The translations under genes were made by a program, and so were the position numbers. A DNA stretch of 17,984 nt from an uncultured Candidatus Saccharibacteria bacterium (GTDB taxonomy: Bacteria > Patescibacteria > Saccharimonadia > Saccharimonadales > CAMLKC01). This document shows, one piece after another, positions 6,381 through 14,000 of the stretch. How positions within the stretch are numbered: the first letter of the stretch is position 1; every line of letters begins with the position of its first letter. Location of the stretch: assembly GCA_946480595.1 (NCBI GenBank), contig CAMLKC010000017.1:1-17984 (forward strand). Direction: 5' to 3'. Under the pieces are notes generated by a model that was not told where the DNA came from, made no database searches, and saw only the letters and a program-made list of their open reading frames with translations.

Positions 6381-6408
6381 TGACTTTTTCGTTATTTTGT
6401 GGTAAACT
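6380..6408 (+). promoter_or_regulatory. Strong sigma70-type promoter of the LPRTG surface protein
   Basis: TTGACT (6380-6385) and TAAACT (6403-6408) have the ideal 17-base spacer, and TGG precedes the -10 (extended type). A leader of about 55 nt with an AAAGGA site (6457-6462) precedes the ATG, in contrast to the leaderless gene just upstream. Confidence 0.75.
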
Positions 6409-6469
6409 TAAGCACAATCCCAACTAGTTTAGAGAGACTAACGGAGCAACGTAACGAAAGGATATACTT

Positions 6470-7165
6470 ATGAAGGTAAGTAAACTCGTACTCGTAGCAA
6501 GCATTGCAAGCGTGATTGGCATCGCCAGCCTCACATCAACGGCATTCGCTTGGCATCCAAAAGGAATCATCACTAAAAAAGTTCAGAACGTCACCACAGG
6601 TGGCGCCCTCAGCGAAGCGGACACTGCCGAGGCAGCTGTCGTTGCAAAGCCAGGTGATACATTGAAATATGTCATCGAGGTCAGCAATATCGGCGCCGCG
6701 GACAGCAAAGGCTACAACGACATGGCAAAAACAGTCATGACCGACACGCTTCCTGCCGGCATCGAACTGGTAAGTAACCCCGCCGAGCGTCAGCTAAGCG
6801 AAAACCTTGGTACTATTAAGCCAGGAAAATCGGTCGTTAAGGAATACCTGGTAAAAGTTACCAGCAAAACTGCCGGAACCATCGAAAACACTGCTTGTTT
6901 TACCGGCGATAGCACGGCAAATGACAACCCACAGCATGGCTGTAACCCAGCTGTCGTTACCGTTACTATTCCTACGGTGCCAGTCACAACCACTCCGGAA
7001 ACTCCAGAAACACCCGAGACTCCTGTCACGGAAATGCCTGCTGAGCTTCCACGCACAGGTATGGCTGAAAACATCATCTTCTCAAGTGTTGCACTCGGCC
7101 TGATCGTGTACGTCACGTACATTTATGTCAGCAGCCGCCGCAATTTAGCAAAAACACTCGGCTAA
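6470..7165 (+). CDS. Sortase-anchored DUF11 surface protein (LPRTG)
   Basis: The 231-aa precursor has a signal peptide (about residues 1-27, ending TAFA), a single DUF11-type beta-sandwich domain (about 60-150, with KPGDTLKYVIEVSNIG and TDTLPAGIELVSNP), a Thr/Pro/Glu spacer containing tandem ETP triplets (about 170-190), and a complete sorting signal: LPRTG at 193-197, a hydrophobic stretch, then RR and a basic tail. By family knowledge a class A-type sortase would cleave LPRTG and attach the protein to the wall. No sortase gene lies in this window. Two cysteines in the domain (ACFTGDS, HGCNP) could form a disulfide. A strong promoter and RBS suggest high expression, as expected for a major surface component. 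Confidence 0.88.
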   Translation: MKVSKLVLVASIASVIGIASLTSTAFAWHPKGIITKKVQNVTTGGALSEADTAEAAVVAKPGDTLKYVIEVSNIGAADSKGYNDMAKTVMTDTLPAGIELVSNPAERQLSENLGTIKPGKSVVKEYLVKVTSKTAGTIENTACFTGDSTANDNPQHGCNPAVVTVTIPTVPVTTTPETPETPETPVTEMPAELPRTGMAENIIFSSVALGLIVYVTYIYVSSRRNLAKTLG

Positions 7166-7178
7166 ACAAGGCTGAAAT

Positions 7179-7213
7179 AAAAGAACCGCCCCTTAAGAGG
7201 CGGTTCTTTTTTG
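7179..7213. terminator. Bidirectional rho-independent terminator
   Basis: AAGAACCGCC (7181-7190) and GGCGGTTCTT (7199-7208) form a perfect 10-bp stem with an eight-base loop. T-tracts follow on both strands. It lies between the convergent LPRTG gene and the putative glycosidase gene. Confidence 0.9.
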
Positions 7214-7221
7214 TCACAAAA

Positions 7222-8463
7222 CTACGTATCAAACAGCCATAACGGCACCTTAAGCTGCTCTAGGCTATGCGCAAAAATCTTAAAAACATATGTCGACTTG
7301 CTCGACGCGTAGTCGCTACCGTGCCAATATGACCAATCAATACCCTCTGCCGTACGTGATTTGTCTTCGTTAAACATATGCACGCTGACGATAAAACCCT
7401 GAGCTTGAAGAGTCTGTACTTGCGTGACGACTTCGTTCAAAAGCGACAGCCTCTGGGCGGGCGCTGCCGTGACCTTGCCTTTTTGGTTGACGTACGACGT
7501 AGCAAACGTACCCGTATTAAGCCAGATGTGTTTTACCTTCAGCGCACGAGCCGCCTCTACCGCAAAACTAATGCGCAGGTAATCTTTTGGCCGGCCGTTA
7601 GTTGCACCTTTTTCCGTTGCCGGAGGCGACCATGGGAAACCCTGCAGACCAAAACTATCTACCAGCCCTTTTGGTATGTTTTTTACGAAGGGAAGTAGGC
7701 TAACCGCCTTACCATTATCGTAGTTTTCCGGTGTCGTGTACGTCATCGTATCAAGCAAAATACTCGCACGGCTCGCTGGAAAATACCTTTTTTGATAGGT
7801 GACGGCACGGGTAACGCTGCCAACAAAATCATCAGGCTTAACACTCGTCCACTCCGGCAGGTTTCCTTCAGGAATCGGCACCCAAGTGCCCATCATAGTG
7901 TCGGTAATGCCGGCCTGTTTTATAGTGTTGAAGTATGTGTCGAGAGCCGTATTATACAAGCCCCTCCGATAAAGACTCAAATTTATCTTTCCGTGCGTCG
8001 TAACAGGCTCAAAAAATATCACCGGTGATACGTGATATTTCGCGAACGCGCGCAACTGCGTTATGACATCAGCGGCATACGTGCGCGCTTCGGCGGTAGT
8101 AGTTGGCGTCAGCGCAAAGATCGATAGCCGCGACACAACGCCGCTATTGCACACCGCTTCGTACTGGGCAAGTTTTTTGAGTTGCAGCAAAGGAGCAGCG
8201 GCAAGCCCCGGTTTTTTCTTTGTCGCCGTCGTACAGTCTGTCGACTGCGGGGGCGTAGGAGTAACCGCCAAAACCTCCGTGTCACTCGGCTGACCTAGCG
8301 ACGAAACGCGATGTTTCTCGCTACCCGAAGTCGCCGTTTGCTTAAACGGTGAAGCTATCTTGGCTATATATAAACCGCTAAGACATACCATACCCACGGC
8401 TGCCAGAGACCCCACAATAACCCACCACTTTCGCCGATCATACCGCTTCTTTATTATCAGCAT
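7222..8463 (-). CDS. Membrane-anchored extracellular protein, putative TIM-barrel glycosidase
   Basis: About 413 aa. A basic N-terminus and one hydrophobic segment (about residues 14-36) anchor the protein; a Ser/Thr/Pro linker with a CTTATKKK stretch follows, then a globular domain to the end. That domain alternates beta-like and helical stretches (SRLSIFALTP, HVSPVIFFEPV, ITDTMMGTWVPIPEGNLPEW, ASILLDTMTY, VDSFGLQGFPWSPP, VKHIWLNTGTFATSY, FIVSVHMFNED). This pattern resembles a (beta/alpha)8 glycoside hydrolase, with Glu in FFEP and PEGN as possible acids. I cannot name the GH family and the fold call is inference. It is divergent from the deacetylase/synthase genes and may trim the same polymer. 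GTG at 8466 is an alternative start; TACAAT lies eight bases before it. Confidence 0.65.
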   Translation of the reverse strand: MLIIKKRYDRRKWWVIVGSLAAVGMVCLSGLYIAKIASPFKQTATSGSEKHRVSSLGQPSDTEVLAVTPTPPQSTDCTTATKKKPGLAAAPLLQLKKLAQYEAVCNSGVVSRLSIFALTPTTTAEARTYAADVITQLRAFAKYHVSPVIFFEPVTTHGKINLSLYRRGLYNTALDTYFNTIKQAGITDTMMGTWVPIPEGNLPEWTSVKPDDFVGSVTRAVTYQKRYFPASRASILLDTMTYTTPENYDNGKAVSLLPFVKNIPKGLVDSFGLQGFPWSPPATEKGATNGRPKDYLRISFAVEAARALKVKHIWLNTGTFATSYVNQKGKVTAAPAQRLSLLNEVVTQVQTLQAQGFIVSVHMFNEDKSRTAEGIDWSYWHGSDYASSKSTYVFKIFAHSLEQLKVPLWLFDT

Positions 8464-8474
8464 CACTACGGCCT

Positions 8475-8480
8475 ATTGTA
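8475..8480 (-). promoter_or_regulatory. Possible -10 of the putative glycosidase gene
   Basis: TACAAT on the minus strand lies eight bases before a GTG and eleven before the ATG, so the leader would be absent or only a few bases. No -35 was found. Confidence 0.35.
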
Positions 8481-8542
8481 CTCGCAAATAAAATAAACAT
8501 GAGTAATACGTGAATATGTGGTATTTTTCACACGTTTAGGTA

Positions 8543-8548
8543 TATAGT
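8543..8548 (+). promoter_or_regulatory. Possible -10 of the secreted deacetylase gene
   Basis: TATAGT lies about 34 bases before the ATG at 8583. No clear -35 is visible at standard spacing. Confidence 0.35.
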
Positions 8549-8582
8549 AACGACAGGTAACTAGTGAGAGATGGGGTATCAC

Positions 8583-10559
8583 ATGAAACGACGCATTATA
8601 GTAGCAATAGTCATAGCTTTTACGTTAGTTGTCGGACCGCCTAGTCTTCTTGTCTCTCAAGCTCACGCGCTCGGCGTCAATCTTATTACAAACCCTTCGG
8701 TCGAAACCTTGAATTCAAGCGGTACGGCACCCGAAGGATGGCAACAGGGTAACTGGGGCACAAACGCTGCAGTATTTACCTACGACACAACTGGACACAC
8801 CGGCGCGCGTAGCGTAAAGCTTCAAATGAACAGCCATGTTGATGGTGACGCAAAGTGGTATTTTTCACCTATTGCCGTTTCTTCAGGCCAAACATACAAC
8901 TTTTCCGATTATTATAAATCATCCGTCCCCACCAGCATTGTCGCCCAATTTGATGACGGCGCTGATAGCTACAGCTATATTGAAATGGCGACCGTCGTTA
9001 CCAGCAGCGACTGGACGCAAACAACCGCGTCCGTCACTGTACCGGCGGGCATGAAAAATCTGACGGTTTTTCATCTTATAAATAGCGTTGGAGCGCTAAG
9101 TATTGACGATACGTCACTTACCGCGGCTGCCCCTGCATCTACACCCACTGTAGCTGTTACTACGCCCACTAGTGGCACGACCGTTAGCGGCTCGACCACA
9201 CTCACGGCGACTGCCAGCGACACCTCTGGCATTGCCGGCGTTCAATTTAAGATAGATGGCGTAAACGTTGGCGGCGAGGTAGCCACCGCACCATACCAAA
9301 CCAATTGGAATACGACAACCACGGCAAATGGCAACCATACAATCACGGCCGTTGCTCGTAATACGCTGGGCACAACAGCAACATCAAACGACGTCACCGT
9401 TACGGTCAACAACTCGACCGGTGGAAATCTCGTCCCTAATGCTTCGGTAGAGACTGTCGACCCACTGAATAGCAGCCAACCGCTTAATTGGCACGCGGAC
9501 GACTGGGGGACTAACACTGCAAGCTTTAGCTACCTTACCAGCGGAGCACACTCGGGAAGCAGAGCCGTCCAGGCAAGAATTACCGCCTACACTGATGGTG
9601 ATGCAAAATGGTATTTTGATTCCGTTCCGGTAAATCCTGGTAGCCAGTACCGCTTTAGCGATTTCTACAAGGCGACTGTCCAAACCGAGGTCGTGGCAGC
9701 ATTTACCATGCCAGATGGATCGTCAGTCTATCAATCTATCGGCCTGCCCGAAGCTAGCAGCACCTCTTGGGTAAACTTTACTACCACGTTTACCATTCCC
9801 AAAGATGCTGTCGACATGACAATTCTCCACGTTATTGCTGCTAAGGGAACGCTGAGTATCGACGACGCCAGCCTAACACCGTACACGCCAATAGGACTCA
9901 ACCGTGCACTCGTCAGCCTTACGTTCGACGATAGTTACGCAAGTACCTACAATAACGGACTACCCTTACTTAATAAGTACGGCTTTTTATCAACACAGTT
10001 CATCATTACTAACTTCGTAGATAATGCCGGCTACATGACCCGAGCTCAGGTAAAGGCACTTTCGACAGCCGGACACGAAATAGGTTCACATTCTCTCACA
10101 CATCCCGACATGACAATGCTTAACAAAACCCAGTACGACCGTGAACTTACCAACTCACAGACCAAACTCCAAAACTGGACCAATAAACCCGTGACCAATT
10201 TTGCCTTTCCGGAAGGTCGGTACAATCAAGCGATCATCAACGACGCTAAGCCACTCTATACAGCTACCCGTGGCGTTGAAGCCGGGTTAAACGGCAAGGA
10301 CAACTTTAACGCCTATGACATTAAGGTGCAGAATATTGATAACACAACCACGACAGCGCAAGTTGCCGATTGGATAGCCCAGGCCCAAGCGACAAAAACG
10401 TGGCTTGTACTGGTATATCACTCGGTAGATACCGCCAGCACGGGTGCGTACAATGTCACACCGACAAATCTCGACCTCCAGCTGGCAGCTATTAAAAATA
10501 GCGGCATCACCGTAACGACGATGCAACAGGCAATCACAGAAATAAAACTTCAGCAATAA
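8583..10559 (+). CDS. Secreted CE4 polysaccharide deacetylase with duplicated putative carbohydrate-binding domains
   Basis: 658 aa from the ATG at 8583, which has GGGG eight bases upstream; an in-frame ATG at 8571 is less likely. Residues below count from 8571. A signal peptide ends near SQAHA. Then come a jelly-roll-like domain (about 35-185, opening NLITNPSVETL), a bacterial Ig-like domain (about 190-275), and a second copy of the first domain (about 280-435, opening NLVPNASVETV); both copies contain GDAKWYF and close with LSIDD(T/A)SLT. The NodB/CE4 catalytic domain follows: TFDDS (451-455), the zinc-binding HSLTH (H507, H511), FAFPEGRYN, and VYHSV. CE4 enzymes remove N- or O-acetyl groups from chitin-like polymers, PNAG or peptidoglycan; the substrate here is inferred to be the polymer made by the downstream synthase. 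No membrane anchor or sorting signal is seen, so the protein is probably free or held by sugar binding. Confidence 0.9.
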   Translation: MKRRIIVAIVIAFTLVVGPPSLLVSQAHALGVNLITNPSVETLNSSGTAPEGWQQGNWGTNAAVFTYDTTGHTGARSVKLQMNSHVDGDAKWYFSPIAVSSGQTYNFSDYYKSSVPTSIVAQFDDGADSYSYIEMATVVTSSDWTQTTASVTVPAGMKNLTVFHLINSVGALSIDDTSLTAAAPASTPTVAVTTPTSGTTVSGSTTLTATASDTSGIAGVQFKIDGVNVGGEVATAPYQTNWNTTTTANGNHTITAVARNTLGTTATSNDVTVTVNNSTGGNLVPNASVETVDPLNSSQPLNWHADDWGTNTASFSYLTSGAHSGSRAVQARITAYTDGDAKWYFDSVPVNPGSQYRFSDFYKATVQTEVVAAFTMPDGSSVYQSIGLPEASSTSWVNFTTTFTIPKDAVDMTILHVIAAKGTLSIDDASLTPYTPIGLNRALVSLTFDDSYASTYNNGLPLLNKYGFLSTQFIITNFVDNAGYMTRAQVKALSTAGHEIGSHSLTHPDMTMLNKTQYDRELTNSQTKLQNWTNKPVTNFAFPEGRYNQAIINDAKPLYTATRGVEAGLNGKDNFNAYDIKVQNIDNTTTTAQVADWIAQAQATKTWLVLVYHSVDTASTGAYNVTPTNLDLQLAAIKNSGITVTTMQQAITEIKLQQ

Positions 10560-10565
10560 GTATTT

Positions 10566-10615
10566 TCACAATCATCCTCAGTGTTGTTCTACATAAAGGA
10601 TGGTTGTGATTTTTA
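10566..10615 (+). terminator. Rho-independent terminator after the secreted deacetylase gene
   Basis: TCACAATCATCC (10566-10577) pairs with GGATGGTTGTGA (10598-10609), with one G-U pair and a 20-base loop, followed by TTTTT. This separates the deacetylase transcript from the synthase gene. Confidence 0.75.
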
Positions 10616-10620
10616 AATCA

Positions 10621-10649
10621 TTGTAATTTTATCAATATAGGTCTACAGT
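10621..10649 (+). promoter_or_regulatory. Predicted promoter of the synthase-deacetylase operon
   Basis: TTGTAA (10621-10626) and TACAGT (10644-10649) are 17 bases apart, each matching four of six consensus positions. The predicted transcript start falls at the edge of the hairpin at 10653-10677. Confidence 0.45.
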
Positions 10650-10652
10650 GAA

Positions 10653-10680
10653 CCTGAGGGACAAATATAACCTCAGGGGC
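10653..10680 (+). promoter_or_regulatory. Leader hairpin overlapping the synthase ribosome-binding site
   Basis: CCTGAGG (10653-10659) and CCTCAGG (10671-10677) form a perfect 7-bp stem around an AT-rich 11-base loop. The right arm runs into AGGGG (10675-10679), the better-spaced Shine-Dalgarno candidate for the ATG at 10689. Folding could therefore limit translation. A closer GGG (10685-10687) lies only two bases from the ATG. Confidence 0.4.
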
Positions 10681-10688
10681 ATAAGGGA

Positions 10689-11816
10689 ATGGGAAAAAAT
10701 GTTGACAGTACAACGAACAATACGCGTGCGAATCGCAAAAGATTGGCACTCCTGTTGCCAGCCCATAACGAAGAACTTATTCTAAAGACCACCATCCAGT
10801 CAGCCATAACCGCAGGCCTCAAAAAAGAAGATATCTATCTCGTTGACGACAATTCAAGCGATCGCACCCGTGAAATCGCGCTAAAGGAACTCGACAAGAG
10901 CCACGTCCTTAGCGTCACGCGGAGCGGCAAGGCACTCGCCGTCCAAAAAGCGTTCAAGCATTTCGATTTCGAAAAGAAGTATCGCTGGATGCACGTTGCC
11001 GATGCCGACAGTATATTTTCTAAGAATTATTTTCATACCTACTACAAATATTTAAACAGAGAAGACTGCTCCGCAGTGGTAGGATTCGTGCAAAGCATGG
11101 GCGGCAATTGGCTCGCAAATTACCGCAGCTTTAGCTACACGTACGGTCAACATATATTTCGCCGTATCCAGTCGTGGTTTGGTATGATCGCCGTTCTGCC
11201 CGGTCCAGTCACTTGCTTTAATACCGATATTATTAAGGACCTCGACTTTGATACGTCGAGTCTTACTGAAGATTTTGATTTGACATTGCAGCTTCACCGC
11301 AAGAAGCTGGGTGCTATACGATTCGCCCCCGAAGCAATTAACTACACGCAGGATCCACGCACCATTAAGGACTTCTACGACCAGACCCTTAGGTGGCAGC
11401 GGGGGTTCTTTCAGGGAGTACGCAAATATAAAATCGGGCGTCGGCCGCGCAAAATCGACTTTGGAATAGGCTACCAGCTTATCGAAACCATTTACTACCT
11501 ATTGCAACTACTGGTCATCCTGCCGATCCTCGGGCTTTGGATGCGCCAACCTCAAGCAGTTAGTGCGCTCCTGCTGGCAGATCTTAGTATTGTCGTCCTA
11601 CTGGCGATCTTCTCGGCTACCGTCACTAGGCGCCCCGTCATTTTACTGACCGTTACATACTTCTATTTTCTTCGTCTCTTCGAGCTAGTCATATTTCTTC
11701 AGGCATTCATCGAAATCATCATTTTACGCCGTTTTAAAAGCATGCAAAAAGGCTGGGCAACAGAGGGGCGTCGTTACGAGGTCAGCCTGAACGAAATCGA
11801 GGGACTACAGCAATGA
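10689..11816 (+). CDS. Processive-type family 2 glycosyltransferase (polysaccharide synthase)
   Basis: 375 aa with the GT2 motifs in order: PAHNEE (24-29), VDDNSSD (52-58), DAD (105-107) for nucleotide-sugar and metal binding, TEDFD (193-197) with the catalytic Asp, and QTLRW (232-236), the QxxRW motif of processive synthases such as PgaC/IcaA, NodC, hyaluronan and cellulose synthases. Three hydrophobic regions follow (about 262-284, 291-312, 317-346), which would anchor it and form a channel. Unlike PgaC it has no N-terminal membrane helices, since the catalytic domain begins almost at once. By context with two deacetylases, a beta-linked N-acetylhexosamine polymer is the most likely product, but the sugar is inferred. 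The next gene overlaps by 4 nt (ATGA), implying coupled translation. Confidence 0.88.
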   Translation: MGKNVDSTTNNTRANRKRLALLLPAHNEELILKTTIQSAITAGLKKEDIYLVDDNSSDRTREIALKELDKSHVLSVTRSGKALAVQKAFKHFDFEKKYRWMHVADADSIFSKNYFHTYYKYLNREDCSAVVGFVQSMGGNWLANYRSFSYTYGQHIFRRIQSWFGMIAVLPGPVTCFNTDIIKDLDFDTSSLTEDFDLTLQLHRKKLGAIRFAPEAINYTQDPRTIKDFYDQTLRWQRGFFQGVRKYKIGRRPRKIDFGIGYQLIETIYYLLQLLVILPILGLWMRQPQAVSALLLADLSIVVLLAIFSATVTRRPVILLTVTYFYFLRLFELVIFLQAFIEIIILRRFKSMQKGWATEGRRYEVSLNEIEGLQQ

Positions 11817-13222
11817 AACGCCGTGCTCTACACGCCAAGGCCACCAGGCACTACAGACGCTGGCAAGAGAACATCGTGCTCGCGTCACCGTTCGTTATCT
11901 TTTGCGGAATTATTGCTTGTGTTTTTCTCCTCTATCGCTTTTTACTCATAGCGGCTCCAATCGCATCTATTAGCAATACGGTCGCTTCGCGCGGAGCGGC
12001 GGGAGTCGTTTGCGGCGAGGAGGAGGGGAGTGACCTTCCTGACCCCAAATCCCTCTTGTCGACGCACTACCAGGCGCGTATTCGTGACCAGACAAATCTA
12101 TCAGTCAACCTCATTAGCAACCCCAATGTATCAAAAATAGATGCGGTAAGTGGTCAACCTGTTGGCTATATTCGCACCATCAAGCGCTCAGACGTCACGT
12201 ACAGCCGCGGTCACGACACCTTATCCCAGATCTCTTACCTTCGCGTCACAGCAGACACCGACACCTCATCGGACGCCATACCCACAGCATGGCTAACAAA
12301 GCCTATCGCCATTCACCCAAAGCATACGTACGCCTATAGTTTTACTTACCGCAGCAACTCTCCCGTAGACGTGTCAGCCGAATACACTACCGGCAACAAG
12401 ACGGATTACAAAGAGGTCATGACTTTGCAACCCAGCAGATCTTGGCAGCGGTTTACCGCCCATTTTACCAACTTCCAAGCAGCAACCAGCTTTCGTATGG
12501 ACATTAGCAGTAGCAAAAGAGGCTCTGTCGATACGCGCAACTTCGACATTCACGAAATAGCGTCGTCCGAATTAGAGAAAGGAATCATCAGCATCGCATT
12601 CGATGACGGCTGGCAAAGCATAGCCGACAAAGCCGAACCGTTACTGAAAAAATACCAGATCCGCACCACCCAATACATTATCGCCGACGTCGCTGCCCAT
12701 AATGTTCCTGGTTACATGAGCTACGCTACTATTCAGCAACTCCACCAAGAGGGACACGAGATCGGTTCGCATACAATGCGGCACTGCGATCAAACCCTAA
12801 CCGATACGGCACACATCACAGATAACGCAACCGAGAGCAAACGAGTACTCGAAGACAAGAAGCTCGGCCCAATCATGAGCTTTGCATACCCGCTAGGCCA
12901 GTACAACGCAAAGACACAAGGCGTCTACAAAAAGGTATTCCCATTCATCCGCTCATCCGACTTTGGCTATAACGACCGCTATTTTGACGAGACCGACATC
13001 CACTCCATCGGCATCACCAACATGACAACCGACAAGCAGTTCCAAGCTTGGATCGATTACGCCAAAAAACATAAGTTATGGGTTGTCTTCGTATACCACA
13101 AGGTAGATGATGAGGGTCGCTATAACACGACATCAGCCCAGCTTAATCGTCAATTACAAATGATCCGGAAAAGTGGCCTAGAGATTACACCCGTAGGTGA
13201 AACAGCGCAACATATTCGATAA
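11813..13222 (+). CDS. Membrane-anchored CE4 polysaccharide deacetylase coupled to the synthase
   Basis: 469 aa. A basic N-terminus and one hydrophobic segment (about 20-48) anchor the protein with the rest outside. A jelly-roll-like domain (about 100-250) opens with VNLISNPNVS, resembling the openings of both repeat copies in the upstream secreted deacetylase (NLITNPSVE, NLVPNASVE). The CE4 domain follows: AFDDG with D264/D265, HEIGSHTMRH with zinc ligands H320 and H324, FAYPLGQYN, and VYHKV. It probably acts on the chain as it leaves the synthase, as PgaB and IcaB do in PNAG systems; this is inference from the 4-nt gene overlap. The two deacetylases look like paralogues that differ in location, one tethered and one secreted. 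No terminator is evident before the convergent Erm-like gene. Confidence 0.9.
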   Translation: MKRRALHAKATRHYRRWQENIVLASPFVIFCGIIACVFLLYRFLLIAAPIASISNTVASRGAAGVVCGEEEGSDLPDPKSLLSTHYQARIRDQTNLSVNLISNPNVSKIDAVSGQPVGYIRTIKRSDVTYSRGHDTLSQISYLRVTADTDTSSDAIPTAWLTKPIAIHPKHTYAYSFTYRSNSPVDVSAEYTTGNKTDYKEVMTLQPSRSWQRFTAHFTNFQAATSFRMDISSSKRGSVDTRNFDIHEIASSELEKGIISIAFDDGWQSIADKAEPLLKKYQIRTTQYIIADVAAHNVPGYMSYATIQQLHQEGHEIGSHTMRHCDQTLTDTAHITDNATESKRVLEDKKLGPIMSFAYPLGQYNAKTQGVYKKVFPFIRSSDFGYNDRYFDETDIHSIGITNMTTDKQFQAWIDYAKKHKLWVVFVYHKVDDEGRYNTTSAQLNRQLQMIRKSGLEITPVGETAQHIR

Positions 13223-13246
13223 TACGACAGTTAAAAGTTAAGTAGG

Positions 13247-13999
13247 CTATCGCTTGTTGGCTGTATTGTGGCGCACCTGAGTAGCACCAAACAACTCGAC
13301 CCACTGTAACAACTTCATCTGCGACGGCTTGATATCCAGAGGTAGTCCTATTTCTTCACGTGGAGTTTTCGCGAATTTTCGTGGATCAGAAAAACAATCC
13401 TCGATAAATTTTCGATACGCCGGCATTTTGGCAGCCGAGATCAATGGACCGTCGCGTCGGATAAGCTCGACGAGCACCGTATCGACATTCGGATGCGGCC
13501 AAAAATCCGTTCGCTGCAGTCGCTTACGAATACGGGCCTCAAACAGCGGCCCGATCATCATGCCAAGCTGGCCGGTAAATCGCTCGGAGTCCGGCAATAG
13601 CTTGTTGGCAAACTGCTTTTGCACGATCAAATAGATCGCTTCAGGCGAGCGGTCCGACTCTACTAGTTTTCGTACGATAGGTGAGCTCAGATGAAAAGGA
13701 ATGTTGGCAAAGATCTTATACGGCGCTTTTGGAAGCTCCATCTCTAAAAAGTCACCGACGCGCACTTCGACGTTCGGGTAGGACTGCATGTTGTCGCGCA
13801 GTTTTTCGGCCACGCGCGGCTCAAACTCAATCGCGACTACTTGTTTGCAGCGCTCCGCCAAGACAGAAGAAATGACTCCGCTGCCAGCGCCAATATCATA
13901 TACCGTGTCGGTGCGTTTGATCGTCGTATGTCCAACCAGCTCTTTAATAAGGCGGGGGCTGCGAAGAAAATACTGTGAATAATGCGCCAGCCGCTTCAT
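13247..13999 (-). CDS. Erm-like rRNA adenine N6-dimethyltransferase
   Basis: 250 aa from the ATG at 13999, one base after the ogt stop; a TTG at 14023 would lie inside ogt and is less likely. SAM-binding motif I is VYDIGAGSG (33-41), an acidic residue follows motif II (AIEFEP), and GDFLEMELP is motif III. The catalytic motif reads FANIPFHLSS (N99-IPF-102). NIPF/Y with HLS and the opening SQYFLRSPRLI are typical of Erm 23S rRNA methylases, whereas KsgA/RsmA has NLPY and GQNFL. Erm enzymes dimethylate 23S A2058 and block macrolide, lincosamide and streptogramin B binding. Whether this one does so, or is a divergent 16S enzyme, is not settled by sequence. It lies downstream of ogt and should be co-transcribed. 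Confidence 0.85.
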   Translation of the reverse strand: MKRLAHYSQYFLRSPRLIKELVGHTTIKRTDTVYDIGAGSGVISSVLAERCKQVVAIEFEPRVAEKLRDNMQSYPNVEVRVGDFLEMELPKAPYKIFANIPFHLSSPIVRKLVESDRSPEAIYLIVQKQFANKLLPDSERFTGQLGMMIGPLFEARIRKRLQRTDFWPHPNVDTVLVELIRRDGPLISAAKMPAYRKFIEDCFSDPRKFAKTPREEIGLPLDIKPSQMKLLQWVELFGATQVRHNTANKR

Positions 14000-14000
14000 A

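Noticed and set aside
6993..7025. The ETP triplet repeats as a phase-variable tract
   Set aside because: There are only three or four imperfect copies in a wall-spanning linker, with too little nucleotide identity for slippage.
11813..11816. Alternative genetic code (TGA read as Gly, as in Gracilibacteria/SR1)
   Set aside because: TGA ends the synthase in a normal ATGA overlap, and no recognised gene contains an internal TGA.
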